Source of the DNA: Pseudomonas zanjanensis
GTDB taxonomy: Bacteria > Pseudomonadota > Gammaproteobacteria > Pseudomonadales > Pseudomonadaceae
Length of the DNA: 64,000 nt
Assembly: GCF_014268745.2 (NCBI RefSeq)
Contig: NZ_JABWRB020000001.1
Coordinates: 3,224,001 to 3,288,000, forward strand
Reading direction: 5' to 3'
The translations under genes were made by a program, and so were the position numbers. This document shows, piece by piece, positions 9,980 to 20,087 of this stretch. Each line of letters begins with the position of its first letter. Position 1 is the first letter of the stretch. A model generated the notes under the pieces. That model saw nothing but the letters and a program-made list of their open reading frames with translations, searched no databases and had not been told where the DNA came from.

Positions 9980-10244
9980 GCTTTCTTTCTCCAGTACCGG
10001 CGGCCCGAACGCTCTGGTTCGCGGCCCCGCGTATGCCCTTGAGCTAAATTCATTGTGCGGCGAGGGTCGAACGGCCACCACGGTCAGCGCGAAACATGAC
10101 CTGCGTGCAGCCCAACCTCCTCTGCCATCCCGGCAACCGCTGCGCCGCGGTTGCCCCTACGCTATCGGCCCACCCGAAGGCGGTGCCTGCCTGCTTTGTA
10201 CAGTGCAGGTATGGACGGCGGCAGTCTGCCAGCCGTCACATTGA
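9980..10244. other. Intergenic region between trpF and accD
   Basis: No credible gene. It holds one strong hairpin at 10131-10157 (GGCAACCGC/GCGGTTGCC) without a T tract, which could end or attenuate trpF transcription, and presumably the accD promoter. I could not pick out a convincing -35/-10 pair. Confidence 0.5.
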
Positions 10245-10868
10245 CTACTGGCTGTTGCGAACAGCAGCCAGGAATGCACGAATCTTTGCCGGATCCTTGA
10301 TGCCCTTGCCCTGCTCCACCCCGCCACTCACATCCACCGCATACGGACGAACCTGGCGAATGGCCGAGGCGACGTTTTCCGCCGTCAAGCCACCGGCCAG
10401 GATGATCGGCTTGCTCAGCCCTTGTGGCACCAGCGACCAATCAAAGGCTTCGCCGGTACCGCCGGGCACGCCTTCCACATAGGTGTCCAGCAAGATGCCG
10501 CTGGCACTGGCAAAGGCTTCGCAAGCGGCGGCGATGTCGTCACCGGCCTTGACCCGCAACGCCTTGATGTACGGACGATGCCAGCCTTCGCAATCGGCCG
10601 GGGTTTCATCGCCATGGAACTGCAACAGGCCCAGCGGCACCGCATCGAGGATCTCACCCAGCTCGCAACGACTGGCATTGACGAACAACCCTACCGGGGT
10701 CACGAACGGTGGCAGGGCCTGGATGATCGCCCGCGCCTGCTGCACCGTCACCGCCCGCGGGCTCTTGGCGTAGAACACCAGCCCGATGGCATCAGCCCCG
10801 GCCTCGACCGCCGCCAACGCGTCCTCGACGCGAGTGATCCCGCAAATCTTGCTGCGAACGACCGGCAT
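10245..10868 (-). CDS. trpF: Phosphoribosylanthranilate isomerase
   Basis: A 207-residue TIM-barrel enzyme of tryptophan synthesis (N-(5'-phosphoribosyl)anthranilate to CdRP). KICGIT near residue 7 carries the catalytic Cys, LQFHGDE and the DTYVEG loop follow, and LAGGLTAEN plus DVSGGVE bind phosphate; the Asp of DVSGGVE is the general acid. The start is the ATG at 10868 ([11 protein letters not shown]). As is usual in pseudomonads, trpF stands apart from other trp genes, between truA and accD. Confidence 0.96.
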   Translation of the reverse strand: MPVVRSKICGITRVEDALAAVEAGADAIGLVFYAKSPRAVTVQQARAIIQALPPFVTPVGLFVNASRCELGEILDAVPLGLLQFHGDETPADCEGWHRPYIKALRVKAGDDIAAACEAFASASGILLDTYVEGVPGGTGEAFDWSLVPQGLSKPIILAGGLTAENVASAIRQVRPYAVDVSGGVEQGKGIKDPAKIRAFLAAVRNSQ

Positions 10869-10931
10869 GGTGGCTAAAACCTCGGGCAAATCCTTGAAAG
10901 TCCCGGATGGTAACAAATGCTGCGGAGGGCG

Positions 10932-11786
10932 TCAGCCGTCAAGTTCCGAGAAGCCCGTGAGGAAATGTGGCCCGATGTAACGCTCTGGCAGTTCGAATTC
11001 ATCGCGATATTCGACCTGCACCAGATACAAGCCAAACGGGTGCGCCGTGACACCACCGGAACGGCGAATGCGACTGTCGAGCACTTCCTTGATCCATTCC
11101 ACCGGCCGCTCGCCGGCACCAATGGTCATAAGCACGCCGGCAATGTTGCGCACCATGTGATGCAAGAAGGCACTGGCGCGGATGTCGAGCACGATCATCT
11201 TGCCGTGACGGGTCACCCGCAGGTGATGCAACTCCTTGATCGGCGACTTGGCCTGGCACTGGCCGGCACGGAAGGCGCTGAAGTCGTGGACGCCGACCAG
11301 GTATTGCGCGGCCTCGGCCATGCGCTCGACATCCAGTGGCCGGTGGTTCCAAGTGATCTCTTCGTTCAGGTGCGCCGGGCGGATCTGGTCGTTGTAGATC
11401 ACGTAGCGGTAACGCCGGGCGATGGCCTTGAAGCGCGCGTGAAAATGCGCCGGCATCACCTTGGCCCAACTGACGCTGACGTCGTGGGGCAAGTTGATGT
11501 TCGCGCCCATGACCCAGGCCTTCATCGAGCGCTCGACCTGGGTGTCGAAATGCACCACCTGGCCACAGGCATGCACACCGGCATCGGTACGGCCAGCGCA
11601 ATGCAGCGACACGGGTGAATCGGCGACTTTGGACAGTGCGTTTTCGAGGGTTTCCTGCACCGTCAATACACCAGACGCCTGGCGCTGCCAGCCACGGTAG
11701 CGCGAGCCTTTGTATTCAACGCCCAGGGCGATCCGGAAAAAGCCGTCGGCCGCCATTTCGGCGGCCGGGTTGTCTATGTTTGCCAA
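10932..11786 (-). CDS. truA: tRNA pseudouridine(38-40) synthase
   Basis: A pseudouridine synthase I that modifies U38-U40 of tRNA anticodon arms. The catalytic Asp lies in GRTDAGVHA; RRYRYVIYN and FLHHMVRNIAG are conserved TruA blocks. The start is uncertain. A TTG at 11786 gives a 284-residue protein beginning (M)ANIDNP, resembling what I recall of pseudomonad TruA. An ATG at 11756 has no visible ribosome binding site. The TTG at 11813 would sit almost on the predicted transcription start. The 63-base gap to trpF suggests cotranscription. Confidence 0.9.
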   Translation of the reverse strand: MANIDNPAAEMAADGFFRIALGVEYKGSRYRGWQRQASGVLTVQETLENALSKVADSPVSLHCAGRTDAGVHACGQVVHFDTQVERSMKAWVMGANINLPHDVSVSWAKVMPAHFHARFKAIARRYRYVIYNDQIRPAHLNEEITWNHRPLDVERMAEAAQYLVGVHDFSAFRAGQCQAKSPIKELHHLRVTRHGKMIVLDIRASAFLHHMVRNIAGVLMTIGAGERPVEWIKEVLDSRIRRSGGVTAHPFGLYLVQVEYRDEFELPERYIGPHFLTGFSELDG

Positions 11787-11821
11787 GGAATTACAGCCTG
11801 CTGAGGTACGCAAAGGCGGGC

Positions 11822-11849
11822 ATTATAAGGCCGGCTGGGCGGGATGCCA
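11822..11849 (-). promoter_or_regulatory. Candidate sigma-70 promoter of truA-trpF
   Basis: A perfect TATAAT on the minus strand (11822-11827) with TGGCAT 16 bases upstream as a weak -35. Initiation would fall about 25-30 bases before the TTG chosen as truA start. Confidence 0.5.
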
Positions 11850-11949
11850 GTGCAATAGATGGCCCTGTGGTGAATGGACTGACGCCATCGTCGGATCGCC
11901 GCCCGGAGCAAGCTCGCACCCACAAGGATTTGTTAACGCCGCAAACCAA

Positions 11950-12039
11950 TGTGGGAGCGGGCTTGCTCGCGAAGACGGCGGTACAGTCAACATTGATGTC
12001 GCCTGACACATTGCCTTCGCGAGCAAGCCCGCTCCCACA
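11950..12039. repeat. REPIN, family I
   Basis: Two inverted copies of GTGGGAGCGGGCTTGCTCGC spanning about 90 bp, between fimV and truA. Confidence 0.9.
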
Positions 12040-12063
12040 CCTATCGGCTTAAACCCGACAATC

Positions 12064-14661
12064 TCACGCGAGGCGCGACAACATCTCCTGCGCTTCGCTC
12101 TTCTGGGTGGCGTCGCCTTCGCTGAGGACTTCGCCGAGGATGTCGCGGGCGCCGTCGTTGTCGCCCATGTCGATGTAGGCCTGGGCCAGATCGAGCTTGG
12201 TCGCCACCTCATCGGTGCCGCTGAGGAAGTCGAAGTCCGGTTCGTCTTCAGCACCAACCAGGGCATCTTCGGCGGTGAATGTCGGCTGGCCCAGGCTGTC
12301 GGACAGGCGATCCAGCTCGGCGTTGACATCGTCCAGCTCGGACTCGAAGGCATCCTTGGGCGCATCGTGCGCATCCATTTCGTCCGACAGGGACAGATCG
12401 AAATCCGCCGGCAGCTCAAGATCGTCGGCTGGCGCATCGGCCAAGGCTGGCGTTTCAGTCGCAGGCGCATCCAGGCCCTTGAGGTCGTCGTCCAGGTCCA
12501 GCAGGAAGTCTTCATCCTCGAGCGCAGGGATCGGGGTCGGCGCATCGGCGCCCAGGTCCAAGTCGAATTCCGACAAGTCGTCCAGGCTTTCGTTGGCCTC
12601 GGTCTGCTGCTTGAGCACCGATTCAAAGCTCAGGTCGTCGTCTTCCGGGAACGCGTCCAGTTCGGCGACAGGCTCCGGTGCCGGCGCGGCCGGGGCCGCC
12701 TCCAGGTCATCCAGGCTCAGGTCGAAGGCGCTGTCCAGCTCCTCATCGGTCGGCGATTTGTCTTCCAGCAAGTCCTTGACGTACTGCGCGTCCAGTTCTG
12801 CCGCAACGGCCGCAGCAGCCAGGCCAGCGGTGGTGGCGACCACCATGGCCGGGAAACGGCTTTTCAGCTGTTCGACCTGGGCAAAGTTGTCGCCATTGGC
12901 CACCAATTGGCGCTCCTGGGCGACAAAGGCGTCGCGGTCGCCCTGCTGACCGTAGACTTCCATCAACTTCAGGCGCAGGTCGCTGCGCTGGGGCTCGGCC
13001 TTGATGCCCTGTTCGAGCAGGTCGGCGGCCTGGTTCAAGCGGCCGCGGTCGATATGGGACTGGGCCTGGGGCAGCACGTCGTCGGAGCGCTCGGCGGCCG
13101 GCGCCACCAATGGCGCGGCGATAGGCGGCGTGACCACCACAGGCGCGATCACCGGGGCCGGCTTGGGCACTGGCGCAGGGGCCGGCTCGGGTTTTGGCTC
13201 GAGTTTTACGCTAGGCGGTGGAACATCAATGCCCTCGAAGCTGCTCGGGGGCAGATCGAGCTCCGGGGAGAAGTCAGCCTCCTCCTCAAGGGCTCGGGCC
13301 ATGCGCAAGTGTTTTTCCGCTTCCTGTTGGGCCTTGCGGCGACGGGCAAGCAGCAACAGCAGCAACAGCAGGAGCAGCGCGCCACCGCCAATCAAACCCA
13401 ACAGGATCGGATTGGTCAGGAGGTCGTTGTATTTTTGCTCGTTGGACGCGGCAGGCGTCGGCTCGACCGCTGTGGCAGGCGGGGTCGCTTCCGGGGCCGG
13501 CGTGGGTGCAGCCGCAGGGGCCTGTGGCGCTGGCGCAGGGGTCAACTCGGCGGACATCGCCGGGGGCACCTCGCCAACGGGTGCCTCGCCAGCCGGAGGA
13601 ATGGCGGCGCCTTCGGCCTGCATCTTCGCCAGTTGATTGTTCTTCAGCTCGATCAGGCGCTGCAGCTTGTCCAGTTGGCTCTGCAGATCCGCCATGCGGC
13701 TTTTCAGTTCTTCGTTATCCCGGCGCGCCGAATCGAGGCTTTCCTGGGTAACCGCCAGCTTGTTGGAAAGCGCCTGCGCATCGCCGGCAGCACCCTTGCC
13801 GCCCGCCTTCGCCGCATCGGCCGACACCAGGCTCAAGTTGTCGCGACCGGCCGCCTGGGCCGGCGCGCCTTCACCGCGGCCACGCTTGGTGGCGTCCAAC
13901 TGCTGCTTGCCGGCACCCGCCACGCCACGCCGTCCCGAGCGCCAGGCGGCGTTCTGCGCCGCCACTTCGGCGATGGCCTGGGGTTGCGGCAACGCTGTGC
14001 TTTGTACCGGGTCAGGCAGGCGCAACACCTGGCCGGTCTTGAGCAGGTTGATGTTGCCATTGATGAACGCGTTCGGGTTCAACGCCTGGATCGCCAGCAT
14101 GGTTTGCTGGACCGATCCACCGTTGCGCACCTTCGCGGCGATTTCCCACAGGGTATCGCGCGGCGTGGTGGTGTACTGGAAAGGCTTGGTGGCCCCGGTG
14201 ACCGGCGTGGACACGACCTGGGGCGGTTTCGCCCGGGCGGCATCGGCGGCCTGTGGCGAGAATTTGGATGGGTCGAGCAGTACGCTGTAGTCGCGCAACA
14301 GGCGGCCGTTGGGCCACATCACTTGCACCAGGAACTTGACCATCGGTTCGGACAACGGCCGGCTGGACGTGACCCGCAGGACACTCTTGCCGTTGGCGTT
14401 GATCACCGGGGTGAAGCTCAGGTCGCTGAGAAAGGCTTGGCGATCAATGCCCGCCTTGGCGAATTCTTCGGGTGGAGCCAGGCTCGGCACCACTTCGGCG
14501 GCAGTCAGTTGCTGGACATCGAGCAGTTCGATTTCGGCGACCAGGGGCTGGTTCGGCGGCGACTTGAGGGTCAATTCCCCGAGCCCGAGCGCTTGCGCCA
14601 TACCGGAGGACAGCGCCGAGGCGGCCGCTATTGCTAACACCAGTTTGCGAACTTGAACCAT
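12064..14661 (-). CDS. fimV: FimV polar hub / pilus assembly protein
   Basis: An 865-residue inner-membrane protein. It has a signal peptide (residues 1-24, ending MAQAL), a FimV N-terminal region (25-140), a periplasmic LysM peptidoglycan-binding domain (about 162-217), a predicted coiled coil (about 300-350), a Pro/Ala linker, one transmembrane helix near 415-440 with an almost unbroken Leu run followed by ARRRK, then a long acidic cytoplasmic part ending in a TPR-like FimV C-terminal domain (about 820-862). In P. aeruginosa FimV supports type IV pili and polar targeting of cyclase and secretion components; that role is inferred by homology. Confidence 0.93.
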   Translation of the reverse strand: MVQVRKLVLAIAAASALSSGMAQALGLGELTLKSPPNQPLVAEIELLDVQQLTAAEVVPSLAPPEEFAKAGIDRQAFLSDLSFTPVINANGKSVLRVTSSRPLSEPMVKFLVQVMWPNGRLLRDYSVLLDPSKFSPQAADAARAKPPQVVSTPVTGATKPFQYTTTPRDTLWEIAAKVRNGGSVQQTMLAIQALNPNAFINGNINLLKTGQVLRLPDPVQSTALPQPQAIAEVAAQNAAWRSGRRGVAGAGKQQLDATKRGRGEGAPAQAAGRDNLSLVSADAAKAGGKGAAGDAQALSNKLAVTQESLDSARRDNEELKSRMADLQSQLDKLQRLIELKNNQLAKMQAEGAAIPPAGEAPVGEVPPAMSAELTPAPAPQAPAAAPTPAPEATPPATAVEPTPAASNEQKYNDLLTNPILLGLIGGGALLLLLLLLLLARRRKAQQEAEKHLRMARALEEEADFSPELDLPPSSFEGIDVPPPSVKLEPKPEPAPAPVPKPAPVIAPVVVTPPIAAPLVAPAAERSDDVLPQAQSHIDRGRLNQAADLLEQGIKAEPQRSDLRLKLMEVYGQQGDRDAFVAQERQLVANGDNFAQVEQLKSRFPAMVVATTAGLAAAAVAAELDAQYVKDLLEDKSPTDEELDSAFDLSLDDLEAAPAAPAPEPVAELDAFPEDDDLSFESVLKQQTEANESLDDLSEFDLDLGADAPTPIPALEDEDFLLDLDDDLKGLDAPATETPALADAPADDLELPADFDLSLSDEMDAHDAPKDAFESELDDVNAELDRLSDSLGQPTFTAEDALVGAEDEPDFDFLSGTDEVATKLDLAQAYIDMGDNDGARDILGEVLSEGDATQKSEAQEMLSRLA

Positions 14662-14870
14662 AGCCTCTTCCTTTGTTTGAACATTCCTCGGCCAGCGAGA
14701 AGGTATTGATGCCGCTGCCGTAAGGCATTGCGCGCAGCCCCGAAGCGACGGTGCGCGCGATCATTTCACTCATGCCCCGGGAAGTCCCCCAGAGGGATGT
14801 TCGCCTTCAGCATTCCGACCAAGCATAGCGCCCAGCTAGAATCATTCGACAAATTGACGCCAAGTATCTT

Positions 14871-15881
14871 TTACAGCAACTCTTTTATCAACAACTCAGC
14901 CACCTGCACGGCATTGAGCGCCGCGCCCTTGCGCACGTTATCTGACGTCAGCCACATATTTAGTTCAGCCGGATCGTCGATCCCACCGCGTACCCGACCA
15001 ACGTAGACCACATCCTGCCCCACTGCATCACCCACCGCGGTCGGGTAATCGCCCGCCTCCACCAACTCGATACCGGGCGCCGCTTCCAAGGCCGCGTTCA
15101 CCTTGGCCAGGTCGACGGCATTGGCAGACTGCACGGTCACGCTAAAGCTATCGCCAAAAAACACCGGGGCTTGAATGCAAGTGACGGAAATCTTTAACAA
15201 AGGTTGATTCAGCACCTGGCGCAACTCACGGACCAGGCGCTTTTCCAGCGACGTATGGCCCTGCTCGTCCGGCGCGCCGACCTGGGCCAACAGATTGAAC
15301 GCCATTTGCCGGTCAAAGAACGTTGGCTCCAGCGGACGGGCGTTGAGCAGCTCGGCGGTCTGGCGCGCCAGCTCGCTCACGGCCACGCGGCCCTGGGCCG
15401 ATACCGCGAGGCTGGCGGTCAGGCTGATGCGCTGCAGATCCAGGCATTCGCGCAGCGGCGCGAGCACCACCGCCAAGGCCGTGGCCGATGCGCTGGGGCT
15501 GCTGACCTGCAGCGGCTTGCCCAGGCCAGCCAGGACCTGGGCGTTGGCTTCCGGCACGATCTGCGGCGCCTGCTCGGGCGGCAACGCGCCGGACAAATCG
15601 ATCAGTGCACAGCCGGCCGCCGTGGCTCGTGGGGCGAAACTCAGGGTCACCGCCGGGCCGGCGGCGAAGAACACCAGTTGGACTTTGCCGAAATCGAATT
15701 CGTCGACCTCGCGTACCCGCACGTTTTTATTGCGAAACATCACCGAGCTGCCTGCCGATTCGCTGCTGGCCAGCAGGTGCAGGCTGCCGACCGGGAAGTC
15801 CCGCTCTTCGAGAATCTGGACGAGGGTTTCGCCGACAGTACCGGTGGCGCCGATCACGGCAATATCAAAGGACTGGCTCAT
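14871..15881 (-). CDS. usg: [21 protein letters not shown] dehydrogenase-like protein (USG-1 type)
   Basis: A 336-residue paralogue of Asd with the NAD(P)-binding motif GATGTVGE at the N-terminus. Where Asd has GGNCTVS with its nucleophilic Cys, this protein has VSSPSAS, so the catalytic Cys is missing and normal dehydrogenase activity is unlikely. Such USG-1 proteins occur next to asd or truA in many gammaproteobacteria; their role is unknown. It is separated from asd by 311 bases containing an asd terminator and REP elements, so it is probably not cotranscribed with asd. Confidence 0.88.
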   Translation of the reverse strand: MSQSFDIAVIGATGTVGETLVQILEERDFPVGSLHLLASSESAGSSVMFRNKNVRVREVDEFDFGKVQLVFFAAGPAVTLSFAPRATAAGCALIDLSGALPPEQAPQIVPEANAQVLAGLGKPLQVSSPSASATALAVVLAPLRECLDLQRISLTASLAVSAQGRVAVSELARQTAELLNARPLEPTFFDRQMAFNLLAQVGAPDEQGHTSLEKRLVRELRQVLNQPLLKISVTCIQAPVFFGDSFSVTVQSANAVDLAKVNAALEAAPGIELVEAGDYPTAVGDAVGQDVVYVGRVRGGIDDPAELNMWLTSDNVRKGAALNAVQVAELLIKELL

Positions 15882-16140
15882 GGGTCTACCTCAGGTAAAA
15901 CGTGGGGAGCGGCACTTTACCGGGTGGTGGGTAGGCAGGCAATTGGGCAGGGGGATTTGCGGTGCCTGGGTTGGCCCCATCGCGAGCAGGCTCGCTCCCA
16001 CAAGTCTTGCGGCCACTAAAGATCCCCTGTGGGAGCGGGCTTGCTCGCGAATGCGGTGTGCCAACCAAGAACTAGTGACTGACACTCTGCTTTCGCGAGC
16101 AAGCCCGCTCCCACAATTGATCCCATGCATCCAGCTCCAT
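15882..16140. repeat. REP cluster between asd and usg (family I)
   Basis: A single inverted REP (15981-16002) and a complete REPIN (16028-16115) fill this gap. Nothing gene-like is seen. Confidence 0.88.
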
Positions 16141-16174
16141 AAAAAAACCCGCGCCTCTCACAAGGCACGGGTTC
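16141..16174 (-). terminator. Terminator of asd
   Basis: On the minus strand an 11-bp stem AACCCGTGCCT/AGGCGCGGGTT followed by seven T, 19 bases after the asd stop. Confidence 0.88.
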
Positions 16175-16192
16175 TTTCACAGCGACAATCGA

Positions 16193-17305
16193 TCAACGCT
16201 CGAGCAGGATCCGCAGCATGCGGCGCAGCGGTTCGGCCGCGCCCCACAGCAGCTGGTCGCCGACGGTAAAGGCACCGACGAATTGCGAACCCATGTTCAG
16301 TTTGCGCAGACGGCCCACCGGTACATTCAGGGTGCCGGTGACCTTGGTCGGGCTCAGCTCCTGCATGCTGGTCTCGCGATTGTTCGGCACCAGCTTGACC
16401 CAAGGGTTGTGCTGGCTGATCAGGCCTTCGATGTCGGCGATCGGCACGTCTTTGTTCAGCTTGATGGTCAGCGCCTGGCTGTGGCAACGCATGGCGCCGA
16501 TGCGCACGCAGATGCCGTCCACCGGGATCGGGCTCTTGAAGCGACCCAGGATCTTGTTGGTTTCGGCCTGGGCCTTCCATTCTTCACGGCTCTGACCGTT
16601 AGGCAGTTCCTTGTCGATCCAAGGAATCAGGCTGCCGGCCAGCGGCACGCCGAAGTTTTCGGTCGGGTAGGCATCGCTGCGCATCGCCTCGGCGACCTTG
16701 CGGTCGATGTCGAGGATGGCGCTGGCCGGGTTGGCCAGGTCATCGGCGACGGCGGCGTGGGTCGCGCCCATCTGCTTGATCAGCTCACGCATGTTCTGCG
16801 CACCGGCACCGGACGCCGCCTGGTAGGTCATGGCGCTCATCCACTCCACCAGACCGGCTTCGAACAGGCCACCCAGGCCCATCAGCATCAGGCTGACGGT
16901 GCAGTTGCCGCCGATGTAGTTCTTGGTGCCCGCGTCCAGCTGCTGGTCGATGACCTTGCGGTTCACCGGGTCGAGGATGATCACCGCGTCGTCCTGCATG
17001 CGCAAGCTGGAAGCGGCGTCGATCCAGTAACCCTGCCAGCCGGCTTCACGCAGCTTGGGGAATACTTCGCTGGTGTAGTCGCCGCCCTGGCAGGTCAGGA
17101 TCACGTCGAGGGTCTTGAGCTCTTCGATGCTGTAGGCATCCTTGAGCACACCGGTGTCCTTGCCCACGGACGGGCCCTGGCCACCGACATTGGACGTGGT
17201 GAAAAACACCGGCTCAATGAGATCGAAATCCTGCTCTTCCAGCATTCGCTGCATGAGCACGGAACCGACCATGCCGCGCCAACCGATCAGACCTACACGT
17301 TTCAT
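16193..17305 (-). CDS. asd: [21 protein letters not shown] dehydrogenase
   Basis: A 370-residue NADPH enzyme that reduces aspartyl phosphate to aspartate semialdehyde, feeding lysine/diaminopimelate, threonine and methionine. The nucleotide motif GWRGMVGS is near residue 8. The catalytic Cys is in GGNCTVSLM (about residue 135), and the catalytic His in the [10 protein letters not shown] block. The start is the ATG at 17305 ([11 protein letters not shown]). It follows leuB by 54 bases but a hairpin lies between, so it probably has its own promoter. Confidence 0.96.
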   Translation of the reverse strand: MKRVGLIGWRGMVGSVLMQRMLEEQDFDLIEPVFFTTSNVGGQGPSVGKDTGVLKDAYSIEELKTLDVILTCQGGDYTSEVFPKLREAGWQGYWIDAASSLRMQDDAVIILDPVNRKVIDQQLDAGTKNYIGGNCTVSLMLMGLGGLFEAGLVEWMSAMTYQAASGAGAQNMRELIKQMGATHAAVADDLANPASAILDIDRKVAEAMRSDAYPTENFGVPLAGSLIPWIDKELPNGQSREEWKAQAETNKILGRFKSPIPVDGICVRIGAMRCHSQALTIKLNKDVPIADIEGLISQHNPWVKLVPNNRETSMQELSPTKVTGTLNVPVGRLRKLNMGSQFVGAFTVGDQLLWGAAEPLRRMLRILLER

Positions 17306-17321
17306 CGCAACTACACCTATA

Positions 17322-17353
17322 CAAAAGTGGGCCACCGTCGAAGCGGTGGGCCC
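17322..17353 (-). terminator. Terminator of leuB
   Basis: Minus-strand stem GGGCCCACCG/CGGTGGCCC with a 6-base loop, then ACTTTTG, directly after the leuB stop. Confidence 0.7.
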
Positions 17354-17359
17354 GAAAGA

Positions 17360-18442
<1,083 letters not shown>

Positions 18443-18508
18443 GCTTTCCTCATTTGCTCTGTCGACACGGGCCCGGGCTTCGTACCCAAGGCCGGGCCGG
18501 GAAAAATG

Positions 18509-19273
18509 CTATCGCTCAGCCCACAGCACCAGTACATCTGTACTGAACGAACCATCGGCCTCAATCTCAAAATATTCACGCACTTCGTCGCCCATCGAAC
18601 GCTGCAGCTGGAGAATCGCCGCACGCATCACCTCGGGCGTGCGCATGCGCTCGACCCAGGAGCGGTACTCCAGGCGCAGGCGCTGGCGCGAGGTGCTGCG
18701 GGTGTGCAGCCCCGCGTCACTGACCTGGCGCAACCATTCGTCGGCCGAATAATCGCGCACATGGCTGGTGTCGCGCAGCACTTCGATGCTTTGCAGGTAC
18801 GTGTCCAACAACGGCATGCCCGGCGACAGGATGTCGATGAACGCCATCACCCCGCCCGGCTTGAGCACCCGCCGTACTTCCCGCAGCGCCAGGCCGAGGT
18901 CGCTCCAATGATGCGCCGAATAACGGCTGAACACGAAGTCGAACTCAGCGTCGGCGAACGGCAGGCGTTCGGCGGCGCCACGAACCGTGCTGATATTGCC
19001 CAAGCCACGCTCGGCAGCCGCCGTGGCGACCACGTCAAGCATCTGCTGGGACAAATCATAAGCCACCACTTCACCAGCCAGTGGCGCCACATGGAAACTC
19101 ACATGGCCAGCGCCGCACCCCAGGTCCAGCACACGGGCATCGCCACGCCCGGCCAACGCAGCCTGTAGCAGCGCGAATTCAGCACCCTGGGCGTGCACGG
19201 CACTGCTCAGGTAGGCCGAGGCCTGCTCACCGAATTGCTTTTGGACGACTTGGCTGTGGGCGGTGCTGGTCAT
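18509..19273 (-). CDS. SAM-dependent methyltransferase in the leu cluster
   Basis: A 254-residue class I methyltransferase. Motif I VLDLGCGAGHVS (about residues 46-57), AYDLSQQML and the post-II FDFVFSRYSAHHWSD are plain, and the fold resembles UbiE/Methyltransf_11 proteins. The ATG at 19273 is the start; the upstream frame only translates REP sequence. It lies between leuD and leuB, a position I recall as conserved in pseudomonads, yet no methylation is needed for leucine synthesis. The substrate is unknown; a role in trans-aconitate or other small-acid methylation is a guess. Confidence 0.85.
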   Translation of the reverse strand: MTSTAHSQVVQKQFGEQASAYLSSAVHAQGAEFALLQAALAGRGDARVLDLGCGAGHVSFHVAPLAGEVVAYDLSQQMLDVVATAAAERGLGNISTVRGAAERLPFADAEFDFVFSRYSAHHWSDLGLALREVRRVLKPGGVMAFIDILSPGMPLLDTYLQSIEVLRDTSHVRDYSADEWLRQVSDAGLHTRSTSRQRLRLEYRSWVERMRTPEVMRAAILQLQRSMGDEVREYFEIEADGSFSTDVLVLWAER

Positions 19274-19320
19274 GGGGACTTCCTTTTTGGGATGTAATCT
19301 TGTGGTGTCAGTACTGCCGT

Positions 19321-19398
19321 CTTCGCGAGCAAGCCCGCTCCCACAAGGGGTTTTGTGAACGCCGCAAATCCAGTGTGGGAGCGGGCTTGCTCGCGAAG
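19321..19398. repeat. REP pair in outward orientation, inside the leu cluster
   Basis: Two family I REPs at 19323-19345 and 19374-19397, reversed relative to the usual REPIN. They lie between leuD and the methyltransferase gene, inside an otherwise compact operon. Confidence 0.85.
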
Positions 19399-19431
19399 GG
19401 GCCTGCACTGACGACATCAATCTCAGGTCAA

Positions 19432-20076
19432 TCAGGCATCGCGAAACAACCAAGGCTGGCTCGCCCGGTGCTTGGCTTCGAACGCGGCAATCGCCTCGCC
19501 GTCCTGCAAGGTCAGGCCGATGTCATCCAGGCCGTTGAGCAGGCAATGCTTGCGGAACGCATCGATCTCGAAACCCAGCACCTTGCCGTCGGGACGGGTT
19601 ACGGTCTGGGCGGCCAGGTCGATCTGCAGTTGATAGCCAGGGTTGGCCTCGACCTGCTGGAACAGTTCATCCACGTCAGCATCGCTGAGGATGATCGGCA
19701 GCAAGCCGTTCTTGAAGCTGTTGTTGAAGAAGATGTCGGCGTAGCTCGGCGCGATGATGCTGCGGAAACCGTATTCTTCCAGGGCCCATGGCGCGTGCTC
19801 GCGGCTCGAACCGCAGCCGAAGTTCTCCCGGGCCAGCAACACGCTGGCGCCCTGGTAGCGCTCGGCGTTGAGCACGAAATCCTTGTTCAGCGGCCGCTTG
19901 GAGTTGTCCTGGTACGGCTGGCCGACATCCAGGTAGCGCCATTCGTCGAACAGGTTCGGGCCGAAACCGGTGCGCTTGATGGACTTCAAGAACTGCTTGG
20001 GAATGATCTGGTCGGTGTCGACGTTGGCACGATCCAAAGGCGCGACAAGACCGGTGTGCTGGGTAAAAGCTTTCAT
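19432..20076 (-). CDS. leuD: 3-isopropylmalate dehydratase small subunit
   Basis: A 214-residue small subunit that, with LeuC, isomerises 2- to 3-isopropylmalate. N-terminal [16 protein letters not shown] and the [14 protein letters not shown] loop, which binds the substrate carboxylate, are typical of aconitase domain 4. It starts 11 bases after leuC. Confidence 0.97.
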   Translation of the reverse strand: MKAFTQHTGLVAPLDRANVDTDQIIPKQFLKSIKRTGFGPNLFDEWRYLDVGQPYQDNSKRPLNKDFVLNAERYQGASVLLARENFGCGSSREHAPWALEEYGFRSIIAPSYADIFFNNSFKNGLLPIILSDADVDELFQQVEANPGYQLQIDLAAQTVTRPDGKVLGFEIDAFRKHCLLNGLDDIGLTLQDGEAIAAFEAKHRASQPWLFRDA

Positions 20077-20087
20077 GCTGCGCTCCT

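Noticed and set aside
11828..11860. TTGCAC as the truA -35
   Set aside because: It would be 22 bases from TATAAT, too far; TGGCAT at 16 bases was preferred, though weak.
12367..14637. A 756-codon plus-strand frame opposite fimV
   Set aside because: Its residues are rich in Arg, Gly and Gln without any family motif, while fimV shows signal, LysM, membrane and TPR parts.
19274..19453. N-terminal extension of the methyltransferase (also of dusC, gltX, fecI) into upstream frames
   Set aside because: The extra residues (for example GAGLLAK, SRASPLPH) only translate REP sequence; good internal ATG starts with ribosome sites exist.
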